The notes under the pieces were generated by a model. That model ran no database searches and was not told the origin of the DNA. It was given only the letters and a program-made list of their open reading frames with translations. This document shows positions 11,401 to 20,733 of a stretch of DNA of 64,000 nt, piece after piece (the first letter of the stretch is position 1; every line of letters starts with the position of its first letter). The stretch is from Leptospira barantonii (GTDB taxonomy: Bacteria; Spirochaetota; Leptospiria; Leptospirales; Leptospiraceae): the NCBI RefSeq assembly GCF_002811925.1, contig NZ_NPDS01000003.1, forward strand, positions 124,001-188,000, in the 5' to 3' direction. Made by a program: the position numbers and the translations under genes.

Positions 11401-12018
11401 TTAAGCGGGAAAATATTTATTCCAAAGACTTGCGGGAATAAAAGTCGCCGCGATGAACAATCCCAACAATGAGGAAACGATCGCCAATGATAAGGCGGGA
11501 AAAAATCCGATTGGTTCACTTCCTCTTTCGATGACGTAAAGATGATCGTCGAGAACGTAACCCATGTCCTTATAAATTTTTTCGGATTCCAGATCGAGAG
11601 AAGTATCGTTGAATCTACCTTCGATCGCAAACGTCGGAGATGAAAAATACGTTCCGTCGTCCAAGGCTTCCTGAGTTACCGCGCTGTCCTTAACGATGAC
11701 CTTCACTTTTTCAAGACCGGAACCTGCGGTCGCAACCGGATACGTGATATGTTGTAGCCTTTCCTTCTTCGTGGAGATCACGTAATTGTTCGCGGGAACA
11801 ACCCCGTCCTTGATTTTGATGTATCTCGGAATTTTATCCGCGGGAGTGGCGATGAATTCCGCGAACGTAAATTCCGTCCTATTGTTTTTCGCGGAATGAA
11901 AACGAATGTCCGGCACGGCGATTCCGAACACGACCGTTGCGCAAGCGACCGCTCCGATCAAACGATTGATGACTGAAAAGCCGCCTAAAAAATGAATTCC
12001 TCTAAAGATAAGATTCAT
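11401..12018 (-). CDS. Membrane protein of unknown function
   Basis: 205 residues: a membrane helix near 17-35, a periplasmic or luminal domain of about 130 residues rich in beta strands, and a second hydrophobic helix pair near 172-195. The domain order resembles small envelope proteins with a sandwiched soluble domain, but no family signature is recognised. GAGG seven bases before the ATG supports the start. It converges with the LysR gene, 36 bases away. Confidence 0.65.
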   Translation of the reverse strand: MNLIFRGIHFLGGFSVINRLIGAVACATVVFGIAVPDIRFHSAKNNRTEFTFAEFIATPADKIPRYIKIKDGVVPANNYVISTKKERLQHITYPVATAGSGLEKVKVIVKDSAVTQEALDDGTYFSSPTFAIEGRFNDTSLDLESEKIYKDMGYVLDDHLYVIERGSEPIGFFPALSLAIVSSLLGLFIAATFIPASLWNKYFPA

Positions 12019-12228
12019 CCGAAACCTCGAACGTTATAAAATAAATTTTTGAAAGATTTTATCCGATCGATTTAAAGGTCGAATTCTTTTTAAAAATTTT
12101 AATCCGACATCGAAAACGAACGATGAATTTTCAATGAATCAACAACCGGAAAAAAATTCTTTCCGGCGAGTTTTTCAAAAAGGAAGAAGGAATGCCGCGA
12201 ACGAGAAAAGAACGCGGCGGTGAAAGGT

Positions 12229-12879
12229 TTAAACGGCGATCTCGTCGAAAAAGGTAAGGAGATTCGGTTCTTCCTGTGCGTCGAGATGATCCAACGCTTG
12301 TTCGATCACCAAATCCAAATAGTAAGAATAATTCTTATATCCTTTCAGAAAGTTTCGGATCTCTTCCGTTTTTTCGGAAGGAATCTTATCCTGAACGATC
12401 AGTTGAAAAAGCGCTAAAACACCGAACGCGGATTTGAGAGAATCCTGCATGGCCGCGATTTTTAAGATCTCATCCGAATCCACTTCCGCAAAAGAAGGTA
12501 AAAGATCGGTGATCAATTCCAAAGCGCCGATCGGAATCTGACGATCCAAAGACTTAACGTAATTGATGATGGCACGATATGCGCGGCTGTCTCCCACTCT
12601 GGAAAGAATTTGAACTACGCCGGAAAGAAGTCTTTTGTGATAACCCCAGGAAAGTCTTCCGGAATCCGCGTCGCGCATCACTTGATACAAAAAGCTCCAC
12701 ACAAATTTATCGTTGTCGATCGCTTTGTCTGCGAGTTCGGAAAGCCATTCGTCAAAGGATGGATTCTCCATTTCCTTCGAGAGAAACTCTTCCAATTCGA
12801 CGGGATTTCTTGTTTCAGGCATGTGGTTCTTTTTGCGCATAGGCTTCGAATTATCCGCTAGGGTTGAATCATTTTCCAT
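12229..12879 (-). CDS. Cytoplasmic all-helical protein of unknown function
   Basis: 216 residues, acidic, with no signal peptide. The sequence reads as a run of amphipathic helix pairs similar to HEAT or armadillo repeats (for example RLSWGYHKRLLSGVVQILSRV, then AYRAIINYVKSL and PIGALELITDLLPSF). Start uncertain: the ATG at 12879 lacks a strong ribosome site and internal Met codons at 12840 or 12822 would also work, removing a non-conserved-looking polar head. Function unknown. Confidence 0.6.
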   Translation of the reverse strand: MENDSTLADNSKPMRKKNHMPETRNPVELEEFLSKEMENPSFDEWLSELADKAIDNDKFVWSFLYQVMRDADSGRLSWGYHKRLLSGVVQILSRVGDSRAYRAIINYVKSLDRQIPIGALELITDLLPSFAEVDSDEILKIAAMQDSLKSAFGVLALFQLIVQDKIPSEKTEEIRNFLKGYKNYSYYLDLVIEQALDHLDAQEEPNLLTFFDEIAV

Positions 12880-12960
12880 TCTTTTTCTTTAAGAAGAGAC
12901 GGAATATTTAAAAAAACGAATACGAAAACTCGTTTTAAAATTTTCAAGATTCGAGCGGAA

Positions 12961-13128
12961 ATGCCTGTTTCGCGTCACCTCGAGGAAATCGCCAAAACGT
13001 TCGACCTCAACGTATTCTTTCTTAAAAGTTCAAAGATCAAATCGACGATTCGATTCCGAGTCACGTTAGGCAAAATATCTTTGGTTCCTCCGATTTGGGG
13101 AGAATGGCGATTCCTTACACTGCAGTAA
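12961..13128 (+). CDS. Possible small protein (55 residues)
   Basis: This 329-base spacer between genes holds one open frame, beginning MPVSRHLEEIAKTF and ending at TAA 13126-13128, with GAGCGG eight bases before the ATG. The composition is like coding sequence, but I see no homology cue, and it may be a remnant of a longer gene. Otherwise the spacer shows nothing. Confidence 0.25.
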   Translation: MPVSRHLEEIAKTFDLNVFFLKSSKIKSTIRFRVTLGKISLVPPIWGEWRFLTLQ

Positions 13129-13208
13129 AAACAAAATGAATTCGCAAAGACGCGGATAAAAACTCTTTGACATAAAATTGAAAAAGTTTCGAAGATGAAA
13201 AGATCCCT

Positions 13209-13430
13209 ATGAATTCACTTTCCACTCAGATCTTTCAGGACATCTATCACGCTTCCCAATCCGGCAGAATGACCACGATGGAAGACTTGGAAATCAATAC
13301 CGCAAAATCCGCGTTTCAGTTAAGACCGCATTTGGAAGACTTAAAAGAATCCAGTCTGGTTGTGGAACATCCGGAAGGTTTTGAAATCGCCCCGAGCGGA
13401 ACCCACTATTATAAAAGTCGCTGGGGTTGA
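13209..13430 (+). CDS. Small winged-helix-like protein
   Basis: 73 residues. Pattern of three helices followed by a beta hairpin: MNSLSTQIFQDIYHASQSG, then MEDLEINTAKSAFQLRPHLEDLKESSLVV, then EHPEGFEIAPSGTHYYKSRWG. The central part fits a DNA-binding winged helix (a helix pair then a wing with GFEIAPSG), so it might be a small transcription factor, but this is inference from pattern. Stands alone, with converging gene downstream. Confidence 0.55.
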   Translation: MNSLSTQIFQDIYHASQSGRMTTMEDLEINTAKSAFQLRPHLEDLKESSLVVEHPEGFEIAPSGTHYYKSRWG

Positions 13431-13575
13431 ACGAAGTCCGCGATTGTGCGGAACCGCCGAAGTTCGCTTCGGAGCCGCGCACAAAGTCGATTCTCGAATC
13501 GGAAACGGATTTTAATTTTCTTTCGATTCTTTTCAAGATCCGTTTCGATCCAAGACGAAATCACATTCTAAATTC

Positions 13576-14484
13576 TTAATGTTTTTCTTCTTTATCCTCT
13601 CCGCTCTTAGTTCGGTTTAAAAGAAAAACCGCCAATACGGCAAAGGTTCCGCCGATCGTGGTGGTAAAACTCGGAATCTCGTTTAAAAAAATCCAACTCC
13701 CCAAAAGCGCCGTAACGGGAACCAAAAAGATAAAGGAACTCGCAACACGAGAACCCAACTTCGTGGAAGCGAAAAAATAAACCGTGGTACCGAAGGTCGT
13801 GGATATTACGGAAAGATAAAGTATGTGAAACCAGAAATGAGGTCCGCTTTTCAAGGCATTCTCCACCCCGTACGGAATCGCAAGAAACAAATCCAAAATC
13901 GTCCCGATGGTAAACACGTAAAAACTATAAACGAGAGGAGAAATCGTTTGTCCCGTACTGTGACTGTTCATGCTCAGGAACGCCCAGCTAAACGCGCAAA
14001 GAAGAAAGAAAATATTCCCCGATAAAAACAAGGAATTCAAATCAAGATCCCAAAGCCTGAGAAGAATACAACCGCCCACAAGCCCGAGCAGAAGACCGAT
14101 TCCTTCCCTCGCCGATGGAAGTTTTTTCTGAAACGAATGAACGAACACATACGTAAAGATAGGATTCATCGTCGTTACGAGAACTCCACCAGCGCCCGCA
14201 AGTCCGTTCTTCAAACCCAAAAGAAAGAATTGATTGTAGATCGTATAAAGAACTCCGCCGATCGCGACTTGAAACAAGGTCTTCTTATTCGGAAGACGAA
14301 GCGATTCCTTTCTCCATAGAACGATGGGAAGAAGTGAAATCGCGGTCGCTAAAAATCTCCAGAAGATGATTACGTTCGGATGTTGATCTCCTACGATTAG
14401 TTTCGCCGAAGGCCAGGCAAAACCCCAAGATATCATTGCGATTACGAGAAGAACGTAGAACTTAGCGCTTGCATTCGATGGCAT
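13576..14484 (-). CDS. EamA/DMT-family transporter
   Basis: 302 residues with ten predicted membrane helices in two homologous five-helix halves, typical of the drug/metabolite transporter superfamily (RhaT/EamA). The first half carries ISWGFAWPSAKLIVG and RFLATAISLLPIV, the second TTFGTTVYFFASTKLGSRVAS and VPVTALLGSWIFLNE, both EamA hallmarks. Substrate cannot be read from sequence; metabolite or amino acid export is usual. Ribosome site AGAGG lies about 12 bases before the ATG. Single-gene unit. Confidence 0.88.
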   Translation of the reverse strand: MPSNASAKFYVLLVIAMISWGFAWPSAKLIVGDQHPNVIIFWRFLATAISLLPIVLWRKESLRLPNKKTLFQVAIGGVLYTIYNQFFLLGLKNGLAGAGGVLVTTMNPIFTYVFVHSFQKKLPSAREGIGLLLGLVGGCILLRLWDLDLNSLFLSGNIFFLLCAFSWAFLSMNSHSTGQTISPLVYSFYVFTIGTILDLFLAIPYGVENALKSGPHFWFHILYLSVISTTFGTTVYFFASTKLGSRVASSFIFLVPVTALLGSWIFLNEIPSFTTTIGGTFAVLAVFLLNRTKSGEDKEEKH

Positions 14485-14568
14485 AAAGGATTGGAACCTC
14501 TTTTACCAATCTTAGGAATCGGAAAGCAGATTCAACCCTTACTTTGCAAATCGAAAAAACGAGTCGGT

Positions 14569-15582
14569 TTAATTCTTAGAACGGTTTCTATGTTCTCGAA
14601 CAAGCTCCGGAAGTTTCGCCATTGAAGAATGAATTCTATGCATTTCCAACGCGGGTTTTGCGGGAATTCCGAAGTAGGCGACCTTTTCCGAACTGTCTTC
14701 GGTAAGACCGGACATTCCCATAAGAATCGATCCTTTCTTCATCGTAATTCCTTCCGCAACGGCCGCTTGACCTCCCATAATCACTCCGTCTTCCAACGTC
14801 ACCGAACCCGCAAGAACGGTTCCGCCCGCGATGAAAACGTAATTCCCCACTCTGCAGTTGTGAGCGATATGAACGTGATCGTCGAACTTTGTATAATTTC
14901 CAACCGAGGTCGTTTCGATCGTTGCGCGATCCACGGTGCAACAAGCTCCCATTTCCACGTAATCTCCGATCACCGAATTTCCGATTTGAGGAACCTTATA
15001 ACGAACTCCCGCTTTATCATAAAAACCGAAACCGTCCGCGCCGATGACCGTGTTCGAATGAATGAGATTGTGTTTCCCGAGAATACAATCGTAAGCGACG
15101 ACCACTCCGGATTTCAACACAGTTCCTTCTCCGATCTTCACTCCGCTTTCGAGAACGACGTTCGGATAAATTTGACAATCGTCTCCGATCTCGACGTTTT
15201 CTTGGATCACAACAAAGTCCATGATCGTGACGTTCTTACCGATCTTTGCGCTTTCATGAATGCTCGCTTTGTTCGAGATGAACGAGGTGGGCTTCGGTTT
15301 TTTTTCAAAAAGAGAAAGTAGTTCTATGAATTTGATTCGCGCCTGATTGTCGGGAACGATCAACGCGCAAGGAAATTCATCGGCTAACGCAGAAATGGTG
15401 AGTGCGAGTTTTACCTCTTTCGCTTTTGGATTGGAGCTGAAATATTTTTTCGCTTCGAAATAATAAATTCGATCCGATTGAACGGTGGAATGATTTTCGA
15501 TGTCTCCGACTCCGATCACATCCGTTTCGCCGTTACCCTTAAGTTCTACACCCAGTGTTTTCGCTAAGTCTTTGGCTTTCAT
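14569..15582 (-). CDS. lpxD: UDP-3-O-acylglucosamine N-acyltransferase (LpxD)
   Basis: 337 residues, family length. LpxD adds the N-linked 3-hydroxyacyl chain from acyl carrier protein in lipid A synthesis, in the cytoplasm as a trimer. The N-terminal uridine-binding domain has RIYYFEAKKYF near 38-48; the left-handed beta helix is built of hexapeptide repeats (about 100-280, e.g. IGDDCQIYP, IGEGTVLKS); the catalytic His is in HIAHN (H241), with GADGFGF at 181-187. The C-terminal helix (ALEMHRIHSSMAKLPELV) is present. Leptospira genomes commonly carry two lpxD paralogues; which one this is cannot be told here. It is not in an lpx operon in this window. Confidence 0.93.
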   Translation of the reverse strand: MKAKDLAKTLGVELKGNGETDVIGVGDIENHSTVQSDRIYYFEAKKYFSSNPKAKEVKLALTISALADEFPCALIVPDNQARIKFIELLSLFEKKPKPTSFISNKASIHESAKIGKNVTIMDFVVIQENVEIGDDCQIYPNVVLESGVKIGEGTVLKSGVVVAYDCILGKHNLIHSNTVIGADGFGFYDKAGVRYKVPQIGNSVIGDYVEMGACCTVDRATIETTSVGNYTKFDDHVHIAHNCRVGNYVFIAGGTVLAGSVTLEDGVIMGGQAAVAEGITMKKGSILMGMSGLTEDSSEKVAYFGIPAKPALEMHRIHSSMAKLPELVREHRNRSKN

Positions 15583-15798
15583 GAGATCAAATTTTTCTTA
15601 TCTAAAAAGGAGACTCAACTCGTTTTTTAAATTATAATTCGATACAAAAATAGAAACGGACACCGTTCGGTATTTTAAATGTGGAACCTTTTTTTAAAAT
15701 CCGAATCTTATTTGGGTTCGAATTCAATCCGCAATATCCTTTCGATTCGGAAAGAATATGCGGATTCTTGAAACTAAACCCGCGTTTTATCTCGCTTT

Positions 15799-16389
15799 TT
15801 AAACGAGAACCGATTCGAAACTTTCGATTTTTTGAATCTGCTTCATCGTCAAATCCACGTCGTCCCAACCGTTTCGAATCCGGTTCACCAAAGAATCCGC
15901 CAAAACGAAATTATATATCTTGTTCCCAACGGTGACGACTAACGCGTTCAGGTCGACGTAAACTTCCGCATTCTCCCTTTCGTTCACATAGGAAAGAATT
16001 TCCTCCGTTTCTTTTTGAGAAAGTTTCACCAATGCGATCCCGTTCTTCGCGCAGTTTCCGAAAAATATATCCGCAAAGGAAGGGGCGATCACCGCTTTAA
16101 AACCGTAATCCGCCAAAGCCCAAGGAGCGTGTTCCCTGCTCGAACCACATCCGAAATTCTCTCCCGCAACCAAAACGCTCGCGTTTCTATAACGCGTTTG
16201 ATTGAGAATAAAATCCGGATTTTCCCTTTTACCTTCCTCATCCGTGTATCTCCAGTTATGAAACAGATGTACTCCGAATCCGGTGCGCTCCGTCTTTTTC
16301 ATAAATTGTTTCGGAAGAATCTGATCCGTATCGATGTCCTTTCTATACAAAGGAACTGCGGTTCCTTTATGTGTTGTCCATGCATTCAT
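15799..16389 (-). CDS. leuD: Isopropylmalate isomerase, small subunit
   Basis: 196 residues from the ATG at 16389. LeuD completes the active site of isopropylmalate isomerase, converting 2-isopropylmalate to 3-isopropylmalate in leucine synthesis. Signatures: [12 protein letters not shown] near 18-29 and the swivelling-domain loop [16 protein letters not shown], which positions substrate. The start ATG overlaps the LeuC stop as ATGA (16386-16389), giving translational coupling. A longer frame upstream lies inside leuC and is ignored. Confidence 0.96.
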   Translation of the reverse strand: MNAWTTHKGTAVPLYRKDIDTDQILPKQFMKKTERTGFGVHLFHNWRYTDEEGKRENPDFILNQTRYRNASVLVAGENFGCGSSREHAPWALADYGFKAVIAPSFADIFFGNCAKNGIALVKLSQKETEEILSYVNERENAEVYVDLNALVVTVGNKIYNFVLADSLVNRIRNGWDDVDLTMKQIQKIESFESVLV

Positions 16390-17798
16390 ACTTTTTGTTC
16401 CTCCAATTCTTTTGCGGTCCCGAATCTTCCCAAAATCGCCGCAACCACCGCACTTTCCGGACTTACCAGATGTGTGCGACCTCCCCTTCCTTGTCGTCCT
16501 TCGAAGTTTCGATTCGAAGTGGACGCGCATCGTTCACCGGGAAGTAAATAATCGTCGTTCATTCCGAGACACATCGAACAACCGGGTAATCTCCATTCGA
16601 AACCGGCTTCGATCAGAATCCGATCCAGACCTTCCGCTTCCGCTTGGCGTTTGACCCTTCCCGAACCCGGAACCACGATCGCCGTAACGTTAGACGAAAC
16701 CTTTCTTCCTTGCGCGGTTTTTGCCGCCTTACGGATGTCTTCGATACGTGCGTTCGTGCAGGAACCGATAAACACTTTGTCGATCTTTACGGATCTCAGT
16801 TCTTCTCCAGGTTCTAATCCCATGTATTCGATGGATCTTCTCGCGGCGGCTCTCGCTTCCGCGTCCGAAAAAGAATCCGGATCGGGAACCTTGGATAAAA
16901 CCGGAACAACCTGCCCCGGATTGGTTCCCCAAGTGACCATCGGAGAAACCTCTTCCGCATTCAATACGATCTTCTTGTCGTATACGGCGTCCTCGTCGGA
17001 CTTTAAGGTTTTCCAATATTCTACTTTTTGATTATACGCTTCTCCTTTCGGAGAATAATCCCGTCCCTTCAGATAATCGAACGTGGTTTGATCGGGAGCC
17101 ACAAGACCGGCTCTCGCGCCCGCTTCTATACAAAGATTGCAAAGAGTCATTCTTCCTTCCATGGACATTTTACGGATCGCATCGCCCGTATATTCGATCA
17201 CATAACCTTGACCTCCGTTTGTTCCGATCTTTCCGATCAAGTAGAGAGCCAAGTCCTTTGCGGAAACGTCCGAAGAAAGTTCTCCTTCGATTTGGATCAA
17301 AAGGTTTTTCGATTTTTTCAAACGAATCGTCTGAGTTGCAAGAACGTGTTCGATCTCGCTGGTTCCGATTCCTAAGGCGAAAGCTCCGAACGCCCCGTGT
17401 GTAGAAGTGTGAGAATCTCCGCAAGCGATTACGGTTCCGGGTAACGTGAGTCCCATCTCCGGTCCGACTACGTGGACCACTCCCTGATCGGGATGATGGA
17501 TGTCCAAAAGTTCTACGCCGAATTCCGCGCAGTTCTTGGAAAGAAGTTCCATCTGTTTTTTGGAAATTTCCCCCGCGCCGTTCCAATCCCGGTTTCTCGT
17601 GGAAACGTTATGATCCATGATCGCCAAGGTTCTTTCCGTTTTTCGAACCGATCTTCCCTTTTCCTTCAAAGCGGTGAACGCCTGAGGAGAGGTCACTTCG
17701 TGAAGAAGATGCCTGTCCACATACAAAATGTCCTCTTCTCCGTCCTTCACGACGACTCTGGATTCCCAGATCTTATCGTATAATGTTTTGCCGGCCAT
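16386..17798 (-). CDS. leuC: Isopropylmalate isomerase, large subunit
   Basis: 470 residues, aconitase-type. Binds the catalytic [4Fe-4S] cluster through C347 (SCTNARIED) and C407/C410 (CSMC), all visible. Other signatures are [20 protein letters not shown] and [11 protein letters not shown]. The start at 17798 has the strong ribosome site GGGAGGAG; 23 codons of extra open frame upstream are excluded. Operon leuC-leuD, overlapped by 4 bases. A divergent LysR gene 99 bases upstream, with a T-N11-A palindrome in the spacer, suggests LysR control of leucine synthesis. Confidence 0.97.
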   Translation of the reverse strand: MAGKTLYDKIWESRVVVKDGEEDILYVDRHLLHEVTSPQAFTALKEKGRSVRKTERTLAIMDHNVSTRNRDWNGAGEISKKQMELLSKNCAEFGVELLDIHHPDQGVVHVVGPEMGLTLPGTVIACGDSHTSTHGAFGAFALGIGTSEIEHVLATQTIRLKKSKNLLIQIEGELSSDVSAKDLALYLIGKIGTNGGQGYVIEYTGDAIRKMSMEGRMTLCNLCIEAGARAGLVAPDQTTFDYLKGRDYSPKGEAYNQKVEYWKTLKSDEDAVYDKKIVLNAEEVSPMVTWGTNPGQVVPVLSKVPDPDSFSDAEARAAARRSIEYMGLEPGEELRSVKIDKVFIGSCTNARIEDIRKAAKTAQGRKVSSNVTAIVVPGSGRVKRQAEAEGLDRILIEAGFEWRLPGCSMCLGMNDDYLLPGERCASTSNRNFEGRQGRGGRTHLVSPESAVVAAILGRFGTAKELEEQKV

Positions 17799-17867
17799 AA
17801 CTCCTCCCGATAAAAAGAAGATAGCAGACCCGATAACATAATGCAAATAAATAGGATTGATTGACAT

Positions 17868-17884
17868 TATAACTAAAAGTTATA
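17868..17884. promoter_or_regulatory. LysR-type operator between leuC and its divergent regulator
   Basis: TATAACT-AAA-AGTTATA, a perfect 7-base inverted repeat containing a canonical T-N11-A box, placed 13 bases before the LysR start and 69 bases before leuC. A TTGACA at 17861-17866 overlaps it, so binding could also repress the regulator. Confidence 0.7.
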
Positions 17885-17897
17885 GATTCAGAATCTA

Positions 17898-18773
17898 ATG
17901 GAATTCAGACAGATTCGATACTTCCTCGAAATCAGGGACGCGGGAACCTTTCAAAAGGCCGCGGGTAAATTGGGCCTCACACAACCCGCGCTTTCGCGTC
18001 AGATTTTTCTTTTGGAAAAAGAATTGGGAACTTTACTTTTCGAAAGAGGCCCGAGACAAGTCCGCCTAACGCACGAAGGCGAAGTATTCTTAAGTTACGC
18101 GATCCGAATGAAGGAGCTTTGGGAAGAATTAAGATCCGGCATGAAAGAACCGGGCCGGGAACTTTCGGGAGAATTCTCCATATCCGCGGGAGGAACCGTG
18201 TCCGCTTGGATTCTTCCCCAAATTTTAAAGAAGATTCGAAAAGATCATCCCGATCTCGTACTTTCCGTACGAGAAGGAGATTCCTTGGAAACAAAAGAAT
18301 CGATTTTGTTAAACGAAGTGGATTTGGGAATCCTCACCGGACCGGTAAACGAACCCGGACTTGTTTCCAGAGAATTTCTTTCGGATCGAATCGTGCCCGT
18401 CGCTCCGAAGACAGATCCGATCTTTCAAAAGAAAAAACAAACCTTAAAAGATATCAAAGAAGAATCCTTCGTGTTCTTTCATCCGGCGTCCGCCATCCGA
18501 AAGGCGGTTGAAAAAAGAATTCGTTCTCTCGGAAAAGAATTCCGTCCCAAAATCGGAATGGAACTGAGAAGCGTCGAGTCCGTCATCAAAAGTGTCGAAG
18601 CGGATCTCGGAATCGGTTTTTTATCCGAGTACAGCCTCACCCCGAAACTCAAAGTGATTCCGATTCCCGAACTAATCGTGGAAAGAAAATTCTTTCTTTG
18701 TCATAAGAAGACGATCCGGCCCGGTTTATCAAAACTCGCGGACGCGATCATACAGGAATCGAAACGATTCTAA
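17898..18773 (+). CDS. LysR-family regulator, probable controller of leuCD
   Basis: 291 residues. The HTH is textbook: MEFRQIRYFLEIRDAGTFQKAA in pieces, then LTQPALSRQI and LFERGPRQVRLTHEG. The effector-binding domain contains PQILKKIRKDHPDLVLSVREG and GILTGPV. Divergent from leuC with an operator-like palindrome between them. In other bacteria LysR regulators beside leuCD sense isopropylmalate; that is a family-based inference. Confidence 0.92.
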   Translation: MEFRQIRYFLEIRDAGTFQKAAGKLGLTQPALSRQIFLLEKELGTLLFERGPRQVRLTHEGEVFLSYAIRMKELWEELRSGMKEPGRELSGEFSISAGGTVSAWILPQILKKIRKDHPDLVLSVREGDSLETKESILLNEVDLGILTGPVNEPGLVSREFLSDRIVPVAPKTDPIFQKKKQTLKDIKEESFVFFHPASAIRKAVEKRIRSLGKEFRPKIGMELRSVESVIKSVEADLGIGFLSEYSLTPKLKVIPIPELIVERKFFLCHKKTIRPGLSKLADAIIQESKRF

Positions 18774-18856
18774 ACTAGATCAGTTACAAGCGTTTAGAAC
18801 ACCCGAAACTATTGTCTTCCAAAACGTACCGGGACCTTCAAACGACCAAAATCGAT

Positions 18857-20002
18857 TTATGCGGTGATTGTTTTAAAAAAATCTCGAATATCATCGGCGA
18901 CTTCGCGGGGAACTTCCCATTCCGAAAAATGTCCTCCCCGTTCCATAACGGTCCATCGCCTAACATCGTAAAAACGATCCGCCCATCTGCGGGGAGCCGG
19001 AACCGTAATTCCATCCCGCAAAGGCATGATGATCGCGGTTGGAACTTCGACCTTACCGCTGAGCCCCGGATTACGACCCACTTCTCGATACAATCGAATC
19101 GATGCCGCACCCGCGCCGTAAAACCAATGCAAAGAAAGATTATCCAATAACTTATCTCTTCCGAAATGTCGAACCGGATCTCCGTTGCAATCTCCCCAAC
19201 GATAAAACTTTTCGAGGATCCAACTTGCTAAACCGACAGGAGAATCCGCAAGCGCGGGTGTTAAGGTTTCAGGACGAAGCCCTTGCAAAGTTGCATAAGA
19301 AGTTTCTAATTTAGCCCAAGAAACGACCTTTTGTTGATATTCGACCTCCTCTTCGGAAAGATCGTTCGGCAAGGGAAACAAGAACGGAGTAATTCCGGTG
19401 CGATGTAAACCGATGATATGATTCGGATATTTCAGTCCCAGCTGTTGTTGCACAAGCGCGCCTTGATCGGAACCACGCGCCGCGTATCTTTGATAACCCA
19501 ATTCTTCCGTCATCAATTTGTGAACCAAGTCCGCGATCCGAGTAAAACTCATCCCATGTTGTTTGGGAATCTCCGAGAATAAATAACCGGGCAAAGAAAC
19601 GGCGACTACGTCGAAGGTAAGAATATTATCGTTTTCTAATTCTGCAAGAAGCGGAATGATATCCGACATCTGGATAAAACTACTCGGCCATCCCTGCATC
19701 AATAAAAGAGGAATCGGATTTTTTCCTTTTCCTTTCGTGTGTATAAAATGAATTTTTGTGTCTTCGATCTCGGCGATAAAATGATCGAGTTTGTTAATTT
19801 GTTTTTCGCGGGAACGCCAGTCGTAATCGGTCGCCCAATGTCGCATTAGATCGTGAAGATAATCAGAATCGGTTCCGTCGGCCCAATTCGATGTTTCGAT
19901 CGAAGGAACCCATCGTGTTTTTCTTAACCGATTCTTAAGATCTTCGATTTCTTCGTCCGGAATATGAACGGTAAATTTGGAAACGGAATTCTTTTTACTC
20001 AA
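18857..20002 (-). CDS. Epoxide hydrolase (EHN domain, alpha/beta fold)
   Basis: 381 residues. The N-terminal EHN domain (about 10-115: FTVHIPDEEIEDLKNRL, RWVP, DYLHDLMRHWATDYDWR) precedes an alpha/beta-hydrolase core. Probable nucleophile D179 in RGSDQGA, catalytic His in GGHFSEWE near the C-terminus. Unusual: the HGXP oxyanion motif is QGWPSS (103-108), with Gln for His, and the residue after the nucleophile is Gln not Trp. It could therefore be an atypical epoxide hydrolase or another EHN-type hydrolase. The start is a TTG at 20002 with the strong site GGAGGT eight bases before it. Confidence 0.85.
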   Translation of the reverse strand: MSKKNSVSKFTVHIPDEEIEDLKNRLRKTRWVPSIETSNWADGTDSDYLHDLMRHWATDYDWRSREKQINKLDHFIAEIEDTKIHFIHTKGKGKNPIPLLLMQGWPSSFIQMSDIIPLLAELENDNILTFDVVAVSLPGYLFSEIPKQHGMSFTRIADLVHKLMTEELGYQRYAARGSDQGALVQQQLGLKYPNHIIGLHRTGITPFLFPLPNDLSEEEVEYQQKVVSWAKLETSYATLQGLRPETLTPALADSPVGLASWILEKFYRWGDCNGDPVRHFGRDKLLDNLSLHWFYGAGAASIRLYREVGRNPGLSGKVEVPTAIIMPLRDGITVPAPRRWADRFYDVRRWTVMERGGHFSEWEVPREVADDIRDFFKTITA

Positions 20003-20190
20003 GATTGATACCTCCGAACACGGACGAAAGGCGAAACGTGAAATTGCATCACAAGATTTCGTCTAACGTTCGATTCTCTATCAGAAATTATATCGGAGAA
20101 TCTTTTCCGGTATCAATTCTTTTTTGACTTCGAGAAATTCTTCCCAAAGTCAAAATATAAATCAAGAGTCGAATGGATTGATCTAATCTT

Positions 20191-20628
20191 TTAAGCGAGT
20201 TTTGCCGCTTCTTCGTCCGAAACCCTATAGGGACGCATTCTTTTCAGATCCAAAAACAAACCGTAAAACTTAGCGGAACAAATCAGAACGCCGTCCGATT
20301 CGCGGTAAAGCTCTTGAATGGTTAAAACCTTACTTCCTTTCTGCGCCTCAAATCGAGTGGTGATCCGAGTCGTCTCTGGATATTTTAATTCCGCCTTGTA
20401 TTCCAGCTCGGCTTTTAAAATCACCGGACCTATGTTTCGTTTTCTAAGTTCTGTCAAACTCAAACCGGTTTCGTCAAACGCGGCCACTCTCGCTTCGTGA
20501 AAATAACTCTGATACACTCCGTTGTTTACGTGACCGTTTTCGTCCAAATCCACCCAGCGCACCTTAACCGTATGAGAAAATAACTTAATTTCCTTTTGAA
20601 CTTCCTGTTTCTTTTCAAGAGTTTCCAT
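20191..20628 (-). CDS. Acyl-CoA thioesterase, 4HBT hotdog family
   Basis: 145 residues, single hotdog domain. The active-site segment VRWVDLDENGHVNNGVYQSYFHEAR (in pieces, residues 22-46) is typical of YbgC/FadM-type thioesterases, with D29 the likely catalytic residue. Hydrolyses acyl-CoA to free acid; chain length cannot be told. Start supported by AGGAGA five bases upstream. Divergent from a TetR regulator with two operator-like repeats in the spacer, so it is the probable target of that repressor. Confidence 0.88.
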   Translation of the reverse strand: METLEKKQEVQKEIKLFSHTVKVRWVDLDENGHVNNGVYQSYFHEARVAAFDETGLSLTELRKRNIGPVILKAELEYKAELKYPETTRITTRFEAQKGSKVLTIQELYRESDGVLICSAKFYGLFLDLKRMRPYRVSDEEAAKLA

Positions 20629-20641
20629 GATCTTCTCCTAT

Positions 20642-20661
20642 GGTAGAACAGTCTGTCTACC
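20642..20661. promoter_or_regulatory. TetR-type operator, copy 1
   Basis: GGTAGA-N8-TCTACC, 13 bases upstream of the thioesterase start. Same half sites and same centre-to-centre spacing as the second copy. Confidence 0.7.
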
Positions 20662-20675
20662 TTTTGGAATCCTAC

Positions 20676-20705
20676 AAAATGGTAGACAATCTTGTCTACC
20701 ATTTT
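20676..20705. promoter_or_regulatory. TetR-type operator, copy 2
   Basis: 14-base perfect arms, AAAATGGTAGACAA and TTGTCTACCATTTT, around TC. It lies 28 bases upstream of the regulator start and about 47 bases from the thioesterase. The core GGTAGAC...GTCTACC repeats copy 1, which strongly suggests one dimer per copy. Confidence 0.8.
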
Positions 20706-20733
20706 ATGCTTCGGTCATTACGGTCAAAAAACC

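Noticed and set aside
14629..15321. 230-codon plus-strand open frame antisense to lpxD
   Set aside because: His/Asn/Arg-rich, no ribosome site, explained by the complement of lpxD codons.
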